From Lumbricus rubellus (lineage: Eukaryota; Annelida; Clitellata; Crassiclitellata; Lumbricidae): 64,000 nucleotides of DNA. The stretch is taken from the NCBI GenBank assembly GCA_945859605.1, contig OX243817.1:30223289-30287288 (forward strand), given 5' to 3'. A program made the position numbers and the translations under genes. Positions 34,774-46,300 of the stretch are shown here, in pieces (position 1 is the first letter of the stretch; each line of letters begins with the position of its first letter). The notes below the pieces were generated by a model. That model searched no databases and was not told the DNA's origin. It saw only the letters and a list, made by a program, of their open reading frames with translations.

Positions 34774-37700
34774 GTGAGTTTTGCATTAATTTTTTAGATC
34801 TCCGATTGAAGCTTATGAATAGATAAAATACAAACATTGATTGAGATCCGTTCTGTTCCGGCTTGTTACAAGCAAAGGCCCTGATATTGTGTGAACCATT
34901 ATTGACGTATTCGGTCGCAAATTTCTAGAGCAGTAAAAGGGATCGAAAAGTTAGTGCATTCATAGAGACTGGATTATTCTGTCCTTAAGCTTTCATCACA
35001 TGCATCTAAAATGGCTTATTAATTTGATTTTATTGACTCCCACAAGACCCACATGCAGATTAAAAAAATCAAGGATATACAATTCTTCATTACAATCTGA
35101 TGCAGATGCGCCAGGTTATAGAAGATGGCTCAGATTGCGACATAGCTCTGCCAAATTGTGAAACTTGATGCTGGTTCAGATAGATGCCAATTTCCAAAAC
35201 ATATTAATTATACACACATGTGGAGCAGTCACAATATACTCTGCTATAGATGAACTTTTGATGAGACCCGTATGAGCCATATATGAACCCTAGACGGGAA
35301 ATGTGTCGCATACGAGCTTTGTATCGGCATGCATGTTTACAGCTTGGCCAAACCAAACTTACCACTGATAACTTTCATATTCATTCATTAATTTCTGACA
35401 TTCATATGTGTTTTATGCGTTGCCTAACCAAATGTTCCAGTTTTTTTATAATTCATTAGCATTGAATAAGTTTAGTATTAATCAGATGCTGATGAAATTA
35501 TGAATACTTTAATCAGTTTCTCAAATTCTAAATTTGTGGCAAATTGTAATTAAACTTGCTGCATGGCTTTACAGATATCCGGAAAAAATATAGCACTCTA
35601 TCCGTATATATGGCTGCATATTTGTTCATATAATTAGAAACAAATTGAAATATATTGTGAGCCCTATGATGTTAGTTTTGTTGTGTGACTTGAATGTAAA
35701 GATACAGCCACAATATGTAGAGCTGCAAATTCTAATTTGTGTCTACAGTTGTATGGAGTTTGGTAGTGTGGCAAATCTGAATGGCATCTATTCTCTATTT
35801 TGTGATGTGATGCAAGTTTTTATAATGGCACTTCTGAGAACTTTGACTCTGAAGAGGTGTGTTAATTGTCTCAACTTATGTAATCTGACACGTAAGTTGT
35901 CCTGCCTGCAAAGTGTAGAAATGATAAAACCTAATTTAATAAATTTGTTTATATTTGAAAAGTTTTTTTATTGATTGCTTGCCCTGGCTGAGTAACTAAT
36001 GAATAAACTTACAGAATATATATCTGTGCATATAGTTGCATATTCTTAGGTTTAGTTTCATATTTTGAACATTTCATCAAGGTTACCAAAATGATGTAAA
36101 GCTGCAAAAGATGAATGATCTTTTTGTAATTTAAAATCTCAAGGTTGAAACTTTTTCCTTTTGGCAGATTATATATAGTTGAATCTATGACTTTTTCTTT
36201 GATAGTTATATGACTGAAAGATGCATACTAGATACACAGATGTTTCACCAGATGGTCTTGTTTAACGAGTGTGTATATATCATGTGAATGCACAGCCTTC
36301 TGCCATAGAAACCTACTACAATAGAAATCAGTCTTGAGTTCAAATAGCAGTTGATGTTTCCTGATCATTGCTATAACATTGTATGTCTTATCAACTTTAA
36401 TACTGAAGAACTTTGAAATCGTTTTTAAGCTAAAATTTTGAATGCAGTGCCAACAACAATTTAGTGTTTTAATTATTGACATGGAGTGTCTATATAAAAA
36501 AATAAGAAAATTTCAGATGAGTGCCATTGGTTTCAAGAGCTCGGTCTTTGTTAACTTTGTCTGAAGCGCTACTCTGCACAGACTTACACAAATGTTTAGA
36601 TCTTTCGAAAGCTAGTTCTAACTGTTTCTGATAAGCCAGTATTATGTCGGACTTGAAGCACAAGTGGACTGATAAAGAAATGATTTATAGAGAAATATTA
36701 CTTAGGACATGGTACATGTTGTGTATTATATAGGTCATACTGAATTTTATATATGATCCCTTAAAGGCATATTGTATCATCAATCACTTCTAAAGGATAT
36801 GAGACACAGCTGCACTATTTGCACGCTGATTTGATTTTCATCGCGCTCTGGTGATGTTGTTTTTTCCATTGGGGATGCGGCAGAAACGCTGAAAGCAGAT
36901 GGGCTTTATTCACGAGGGAAACTTCGAATTATGATTCGTTTTTCCACTTTATGCCATTGCTGTAAATTCAATTTTGCTCTTTTAAGAGGCTTGATTACTT
37001 TTTAAAAATTAGCACTGTGTTTTGAGTTTTCTTGTTATCTGCATTGCTTAGGAAAAATGATGCTTTGGTTTGGGTGGCTTATTGCTGAGCAGTTCACAAG
37101 TCATGTTGTTCTTTGAATACCAAGTTCTTCTTGTGAAATTGGTGGTGCTCTAAGGAGATTTATATGGTTATTAGAAGTAAGAAAGTTTTTGCACACTACC
37201 AGAGCAGCCCTTCAACTCCATCTGAGAATTGTTGACTGTTATATGGTAGCTGGACCTTCTCCTTCTTTCCCTTCAGGCTAGAATTAATCCTGAATGTCTC
37301 TGATAGATGAAGATTGAAGAACTATTATCTAACCAACCTGACATCTCTGTACTCTTTGTTATTTTTTCATTTATCCTCAAAGTCTTTCAATCTTCACGAT
37401 CTGAAACAATTGATAAGTAAATCTAAATAAAGAACTGTTTTTGCTCTACATAACACAAAAGAAATATATCTGACAGATTGTGCAGGTATATTTGTGGGTT
37501 TAGGTTACACGACCTGTTGTTTTGCATGCGGCTTAGAACTGTTGAATGAATTGCCATCAATATAGAAAACTGATATTTTTTCATTCTTTCTACAGACACA
37601 CACGCGCGTGCGCACACACACACACATAGAAACGAAAGGTGCTTGGTATTGAGTACAGCTACTATGACTCATGCCTGCTGTTGGCAGGTCATTTATGAAG

Positions 37701-39539
37701 CAGTTTTAAACAGTTCTTTTATGTTCTAAGCATGCCTAGTAGTAACCTTGAAGGAGCGCTATATCAAATTCTCAGTAAATGCCTACTGTTGTATTTTAAA
37801 GTCTTAGCAGGTGTTGGTCTTTTCAACGGTAGTTGTTGCTGCTGTACAAACTTCACATTCTAATGTAATTTTTTGGCAATTGTTTGAAACATTAAGTGAT
37901 TGTTTATTGAAAATGCAGAGGCCATTAACCTTTGAAGGGAAGTCTGGGCTGTATTGCGGCCACGTAAAAATGATAACAATTTCATAACTATATGATCCTC
38001 TTTAGCAGCTTGTCGAAGAACAAATAAAAATCTGGTCAATCGCATTTTAAAATTACAATCGGCTAATCATGTTGGAATTGGCATGCCTTAAACTTTTCCT
38101 TCAGACCAGACCCTCCTATTGACTGTGTGCTTGTATTTTGTCTGCACTGTAATGGGTTTGGGTTTGTCATCCTGATTGATAATAGATGAAGATATGTATA
38201 CGTGACTCCATAGATGTATGAGTTGTAGATCTATTGTAAATTGGGTTAATGTATTTATTTATTTTATTTATTTATTTCTCGCATTTGCTATAGTGCTCCT
38301 TCAAGATAACTACGCAGAACCGCTACCGACTACAGTGCGGACACTGCATCGGAGTTTAACACTGAAGCACACGATTAATTGCAAGTGAAGGACTTGCTGC
38401 TCAGGGTCCCTGCGCGGCGACTTGAGGTAGATTCGAACCTGGGACCCTCCGACTCCAAGGCACCAAACCCACCACTGCACCACCGCGCCCCACAATAATC
38501 TGTTGGTATCTGTATCTGTATGCGCAGGTTCGATGCATGAAACTGGTGCAGCACCCGAACATCGTTCGACTTTACGAAGTCATCGACACGCAGTCGAAGC
38601 TCTACCTGATTCTGGAGTTGGGTGACGGTGGCGACCTCTACGACTACATAATGAAGCACGACGGAGGACTCGAGGAGGACATGGCAAAGATCTACTTCCA
38701 TCAGATCGTTCAGGCGATCGCGTACTGCCACCAGCTGCACGTCGTACATCGCGATCTGAAGCCAGAGAACGTCGTGTTCTTCGATAACACCGGATCCGTG
38801 AAGCTGACCGACTTCGGTTTCAGCAATAAGTTCACTCCGGGCAGGAAGCTGGAAACGTCGTGCGGGTCTCTTGCGTACTCGGCGCCGGAAATACTGCTCG
38901 GCGATTCGTATGATCCGCCTGCTGTTGGTAAGTTGCAAATGAGCACCTCTGAGTAGGTTTCTTGAAGAGGCACTATATAAATTCTCGAAATGAATGAATG
39001 AATGAATATATTCATTTAAAAAAATTTAATTGTTGCTTGATTATTCTATGCTAATTACTTGCTGGTTTATCGTATGCATGCAGTATAATATACCCGGTAT
39101 ATATAAGCGTACTGATGTGGATACTAAGTTTACGCTGTATGGCTGTTAAAACACTATCTTTTGAGCCCTTCTTATTTCAGAAAAGGTATCTTGTTGATAT
39201 GGAATAATGAGTTTGTGATGATGAGGAGGAGGAAGAGGAAGAGGAGGAGGAAGAGAAGGAGGAAGAAGAAGCAGCTTCTTCTTGTGTCAGAACAGGATGC
39301 CCAGAATAGCATCCTATTGAAAAGAGCAGAAAAATATTCCACGTGACTCAGTTAATGTTTATTGGGCTGTGCTGCTTATTTTATAGTTCCTGTTTATCTT
39401 CAAAGCCTAACTATCATAATAACTTGCAGATATGTTCACTTTATGGTTCCTGATTTTGTGATCAAGAGATTTACTGATTATGATTGACATTCGATGCTGT
39501 GTTTCAGCACATATGTGATGTGTTCCCTACTTAAGATTC

Positions 39540-39590
<51 letters not shown>

Positions 39591-42500
39591 ATATATATAA
39601 ATATATATTATTTTTTTAATGGGGTTCTGGAATTTTCCTACTTTAAGGCTTTGTAAGAGTATTAAGACATCCGTATTGAAACATTTTAAGATGAAGATGT
39701 CTTGCAGCAATAATTTAACTGAATAACATTTTGGATTTCATCAAATATGCATTGTCAAATGGTTATGAATATGGTACAGAATATTCCTGTCAGAACTCAT
39801 ATTTCTGCACAATGGTGTAGTAATGGTAAAACAGTTCTAAAGAGATCTGTCATGACAAATGTGTTACAATTACGGTAATTGTGATCCAATAGTTGACACG
39901 TAGGAACTCGTCTAAGGACAAGTACCATTGTATATAATTTTTATGGTTTTTGAGGAGACCGCTGGTTTGTGTGCTTATATGCTGAGGCTAAGAGAATGAA
40001 GTCGCTAAAACCTGATGGCTACGGCTGCCTCTCTACATGTTCTGCTATGTTGTGGGTAGTAAATTCTAAGATACACTGACATCTGCGAATGATTAATTGT
40101 AAGTCGAATCAATAATTGTAAGTTCTACGTAATGATCAATTGATCGTGTACCGTACTTGGACTTTGTCACGGAAAGATTAATTGCCGCATGACTCTAATG
40201 AATCCTGTTTGCTTTGCAGATGTGTGGAGTCTCGGCGTCATCCTCTACATGTTGGTCTGTGGTAAACCTCCGTTTCAAGAGGCTAACGATGGCGAAACGC
40301 TCATCAAGATCATGGACTGTAACTATACGATACCATCGCATGTCTCCGCCAACTGTCGACAGTGAGCAAACGTTATTTGTTTCACTTCTTTCCGTGTTGA
40401 GGATTCCTCTTTTTTGGAACAGCCTCTTTTTTGACTATGCACCTAGTTGGGTTGTCACCATGACTACGAGTTTGCCACATATGTTTACGTTAATATTTTG
40501 TTAACAAGTTTAAGTCCATTGCTGGCTGAGTTGATCTAAATGGCCCTATTTTTAGACAGCAAAAACTCACAAGGCATACAACGAATAAATAGCTGTTTAT
40601 TTTAATAATTGAGGATCTAAAAATCAATATGGACTAAAAAGTAATTATTTGAGAGACATGAGTTTCAATTTATCAATGTTATATATGTAGTTTTGATAAT
40701 GTGCAGACACTGTAAATACTTGAGACCAGCTTTATTCAGCATTGTAGTTGTATTAAGTAGTTAAGTATAAAATATATATTCAGATTTTGCTTTCTTCCTG
40801 GTTTTTACCATCGAAAACGTCCGGTCACAATCACTTTTCAGTCGATTTTTGAGATTATCAGCTCTTAAAATATTCATATATTTACTCATTTGTACTTATG
40901 ACATTTTGTCCGTGACATTTTGTCAGTGATATTTTGTCAGTGACATTTTGTCACATGTACATGTATGACATTTTGTCGCATGACATTTTGTCGCATGACA
41001 TTTTGTCGCATGGCATTTTGTTGCATGACATTTTGTCGCATGACATTTTGTCGCATGACATTTTGTCGCATGACATTTTGTCAGTGACATTTTGTCTCAT
41101 GACATTTGTCGCATGACATTTTCATCGCATGACATTTTGCCGCATGACATTTTGTCAGTGACATTTTGTCGCATGACATTTGTCGCATGACATTTTCATC
41201 ACATGACATTTTGTCGCATGACATTTTGTCGCATGACATTTTGTCATTGAACCGGTTCAAGTGGTAGTGTTCGATTTAAAAGGCAATGACATCTTCATTT
41301 AGGCAATGACATCTTCATTTCCTCATGGATTTATTGACGTCTACGTCTAGTCTGCGAAATTGTCTTCTCTTCGTCTCAGACAATTCATTCAATACGATGA
41401 CGCATGTCGCGATGATGACGCATGTCGCGCTTGCTTTCTGCGGCCTAGTATGTATTCGACTCGACGCAAGATCACGTCGGGCTGCTTTTGCCAATGCATT
41501 GATTTTTCACGATGCTGTGCTGAAAGTGTAGACATGCGCAAAGTGCTTTCTAGTTTCAGTTAACATGTGTTTCCTCACGAGAAATTGATCTGAGTGGGTT
41601 ATAGGACGACATCTAGGGCACGATAAATAGCCGGCGGACCGACACATCTAGGAGAGGGGGGCATGTCGACAGAACGAAGGGATGCGAAGAAACCGTTCAA
41701 TTGACAAATGATGTCTAGAGAGAAAAAGGATTTAATCAAGGATGGCAAAGAAGCAGACGTTGCTTCGATGTATTCTCTGTGGGCTAAAGAAAGAAGTCTG
41801 GTGAAAGAAAGAGAGATATGCCTGCAGGACAAAACGCTTTCGTTTTGTGTATCGATTGTGAGGGGAGAAGATGGCTATTATGTTAAGTAGGGCAAAGCAA
41901 TTGATTTTTCTAGTAGCGAATTGGGACAGAGGGTAGAGGCTACTAGAGGGTACACAGCTTCTATCTTGAAAAATAGAATATAACAATCGACATTGGGGGT
42001 GGGGGACTCTGGTGTGAAACAGAATAGAAGTGATAAATTAAATAGAATGGTGTGTCGTCAGATGAATGAAAGGGAAAATTGAAGTTGAGAGACTAATGTT
42101 GAAGATATTATACTGAGATCTGTTAGGAAGTATTGAGAGTGAACTCTAAATTATGGTAGTTGTGCAACAGAAACTAATGGTAAAACCCGAGAATAGCCTA
42201 CAGCTTCACTGCATGCTGTCTAAGATTGAGGATCTTTTATAGTGAGTAATGAGTATATAAGTAAGTAAGTATAAAGTATATAGTAAGCCCTGTGTTGTAA
42301 TCTGACAAGCTCACATGCATTTATGTGGTACAAAGCAATTCAATGGATTACTACTTGATCTAATATAATTGACAAGCAGCAAGAATATATGTATAACTAA
42401 AGCTACTTCTGTTTGTGAAACTATGTTTAAACATGGTTGCTATCCAAGTCTGGAATGTGACATGTCCCGTTCTGGTGTTCTATCTCGATACTGAGCACCA

Positions 42501-43328
42501 TCAGTGGTGGCGTTTTTGCCTTGGAGCCGGAAGGTTCGAGGTTCGAATCCGCCTCGCCGCGTAAGGACCTTGGGCAAGTCCTTCACTCACAATTGCTCAG
42601 CGCTTCAGCGTGAAACTCCGATGCAGTGTCCGCTCTGCATTCGGAAGCGCCTCTGAGTAGAGAGAACTTGAAGGGGCGCTATAACAAGTGCACATACAAA
42701 CAAACCATCATTTGATTTCTTTTACATTTTTTACGAACTTTGTACAAATCACGCATGGACTGATGCTGCTTTTTATATTAAATTATTATATTCATTCATT
42801 CATTCATTCATTCATTCGGACATTTATATAGCGCTCCTTCAAGTAAAAGAAACTACTCAGAGGTGCTCCAGACTCCAGCGCGCCTAAAAAGAACAGTTAA
42901 GTTTAGTATACGGGAGCATTGTAATAAATTATTTTATTTTGTTATTACGTTGTTTAATATGTTTGTAGTCTAATAGGGAAAATGTTGGTTGTATATGTTT
43001 GTAGTCTAATAGGGAAAATGTTGGTTGTATATGTTTGTAGTCTAATAGGGAAAATGTTGGTTGTTTGTTTGTAGTCTAATAGGGAAAATGTTGGTTGTTT
43101 GTGTTTGTAGTCTAATAGGGAAAATGTTGGTTCGTGAGCCAAGTGAGCGCATATCATTAGACAACATTCTCATCCATCCGTGGCTGAACGTGGGCGTCGT
43201 TCTTCCGCTTCCACAGAGGGCGCTAGTTGGTCGTGAGACGCTGTCGGAAGATGAGCACAGCTGCATCGTGCAGAGAATTGTGGACGGAAAGATTGCGTCC
43301 AGAGATGACATCATTCAGTAAGTTGTTT

Positions 43329-43383
<55 letters not shown>

Positions 43384-46300
43384 AGCTCTTTTGTGCTTAT
43401 TTATTAATAAAGCGTTAAGTGACACATCTGTTTTTGCTGATCAATTGATAGCCTGAAGAAGTAATGTTCTATTCTATTCTATTTTTGGATTTGTAAAGCG
43501 ATTTTTTAAGAGAATGTTATAATGATGTGTTTATTACATCTGACCAATTAAACTTTGTTGCATAAATCTGTCAAAAGTCTGCTTTTTTGCCATGTCTAGG
43601 CTGGGAGTGCTGCTGAGTAGATTTCTTGAAGGAGCGCCATATAAGTCCAATCAATTGAATAAATGATCAATGAATTATAAGTTAAAAACTTCCTCTCGCA
43701 ATTCTCATGCCACTCAATGAAATTATTACAATGCTGGAAACGTAAACATTGAGAAACAGAATGAAATAGACTATGCATAAAATGACAAAACAGGAAACTG
43801 ATGACAAACAAAATGAGACATTTGTGTGCATACTCACCTTTTTAAGAAAATGTTTTTTGGGGGGAAACATAATTTCAATAGAATGAGGTTGTGTTTGACT
43901 GCCACAAATTGCTAGGTGGAAGATTCTATGTTTGTGTAAGTGTTTGGATATATGTCACAATGTCATTTGATCTTGACTTCTTCATGGTTAATGTGAACAT
44001 ATGTTTATATCAAAATATATATTTTATCTGAACAAGTATATTTTTTGCTGTACACAGCTTGAACATTGACATACCGGTACTTTAGTTAAGCATTTTGCAT
44101 GTTTATTTTTCGCCTCTTGAACTTTTTGTTCATTGGAGAAGGATTGTAGACACAGACCGTTATGCATATTTGTAGTGTAACCGCAAAGCTTTGATCATAA
44201 ATTTAAATTTATAGCTTCCTTATAATTCCTGAAGACGGCAGATGAAGAGATCATCCCGCCCACATGGCTAAGAATCATTTGACTAAGAGTAAGACAAGTA
44301 TGGTCGTGTGCGTGAGTGGACAAAGTTCAATCTGATAATATATAATGAACTGTGGCAGAGATTATTACGTGCACTTTAAAGCAGCACTTCAGATGGAGAT
44401 GTTCTTAAAAAGATATCTGCGTTTTAAGATATTAAGTTGAATGACTAAATAGACTAACCAGAAATTTTGTGACATAAGCATATTATGACATAAGCATATT
44501 GGCTATGTTTATGTCACAAAAAAATTTTGGTTACTGATTTTCTTGCTTTTCTAGAAACCATCCTTCCCATACTATAATTCTCATTATAGGCATAGTTTAT
44601 GGCATTTGTATTCATGATGGCAAACATCTAGTATTTGCACTGTCCTATACTTCTGCATGTTAGGGTAGTGATATACGACGTCAACAAAGAGGTCGACAGT
44701 TTTAACTGCCTCTGAATGGTCTTATACTCTCGCTTTTACTGTGATAGGCTCAACCTAAATTTGGGTAGAAATTGGGTAAAAAGTATGCGCTCTGGCCATG
44801 CACTGTAGATGGTTCAGGACATGACGAAAAGTATTGGGCACCTGCTGTCATGTTTTAAAGTTAAGAAAATTGAGTCACTATTGGCATGACACATTCATGA
44901 CGACAGTGCTTTGTGAGGTACTTAAAAAACACTCTGTGATGTGTCCTGCATACATGCAGTGGGGCCTGTTGCTATCAATGACTACTAAATTTATGTTAAG
45001 CTAAGCAACCTATTAGTGTTGATAGATCTTGACAAATGGCTAGAATTTGAACTCTTCGCTGTTATGTGTGGTGGTAGTGATGGTGGTAGTGAAGGTGGTA
45101 TTTATGATGTGTGGTGGTTCATCTTTTCTGTATGGCTTAGTGTAACCTGCTCTGCTGAGCTTGGAATTTTTTTTAAATTCCAGAATTTAAAAAAATAAAC
45201 CAGAGATTAGTATGTGTTGCTCCCCCCACCACCATGCAATATCTGTTATTTGACTATAAGATCTTTGAGAAGAATTATTTATCAAGTAAATTACTTGGCA
45301 ATGGTAATGCTTTACATCAAGTGCCTTAATTTATTCTTACATGGTAACTTGCATTATTGCCATTTCGCATCTATGAGTTTCACGATTTCAATGAATTTTC
45401 TTTGCAGATCACCATCACCTATAGAAAGAGACTGGTTAAATCTGTATTTTTCTTTGATTGTCTTAACCCTTTAATGCCGAAGGGTATAGCATTTCCCATA
45501 CTATTTACTACCATCTCGGCATTAAAGGGTTAAGTATGATAAATGTGATAATTAATTAATTATGTTTGAAATCTCTGGTTGCAGTTCACTGGAGCGCAGT
45601 GCGTACAACCATATCACAGCGACGTACTTTCTGTTGGCGGAACGTCTCCTACGCAGAAGGAGTAGACAGCAATCGTCGGAGAAACTGGCAACGCCCAATT
45701 CTGCGTCTGCACTGGCACCTCCTAATATCCTCATGCCAAGGTAGGATCTGTGGAAAACCATCAAGTCTACATGGTGTGAGAATATGAGCAGTCCAGTATG
45801 AGACATTATTTTGTAGTTTAAAGACCTTAAAATAGGGCTCCATTAATGCACTCGTTAAATTGTACTTCAAGCGTTGATTGTTCCTTTCTTTTATATTTAT
45901 TTTTAGAATAATACTGGACGTGGTCAGTTTTTGCTGATCTGCAATAAAAACCAAACAATCTTTGCACCCTTGCCTAATTATTTGCTTTGTATGCTGTAGT
46001 GCTAAGTAGGTGTTAGAAAATAAATGAGCTGAAAGTTTTTTTATTAGTTTAGTCAAGTTTGACTGATGTTGTTCCAGGTTTTTGAAAAACATTTATTCCA
46101 TCGTGGAGCTAAGTTCTGCATGTTGCCAAGACTAGGAATGATGCACTTTAGTGATGAACTGCATAGGTTTCTCAGTCACTTCCTGTAGAAGATTGCCGTT
46201 AAAGTGTAAAAGATAAATGGGTTGTTTAGATTGTTATTCATTCATTCATTTCAGACATTTATATAGCGCTTCTTCAAGAGTATTTACTCAGAAGCGCTCC

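Noticed and set aside
38375..38938. 187-codon minus-strand ORF over SNRK exon 2
   Set aside because: Antisense shadow of a GC-rich kinase exon plus SINE sequence.
40905..41250. CRISPR-like or regulatory array
   Set aside because: Contiguous 15-bp minisatellite without spacers.
41708..41890. 60-codon ORF with charged residues
   Set aside because: No motif, no splice support, within SNRK intron 3.
42494..42570. tRNA gene on the plus strand
   Set aside because: Same SINE head; no closed acceptor stem.
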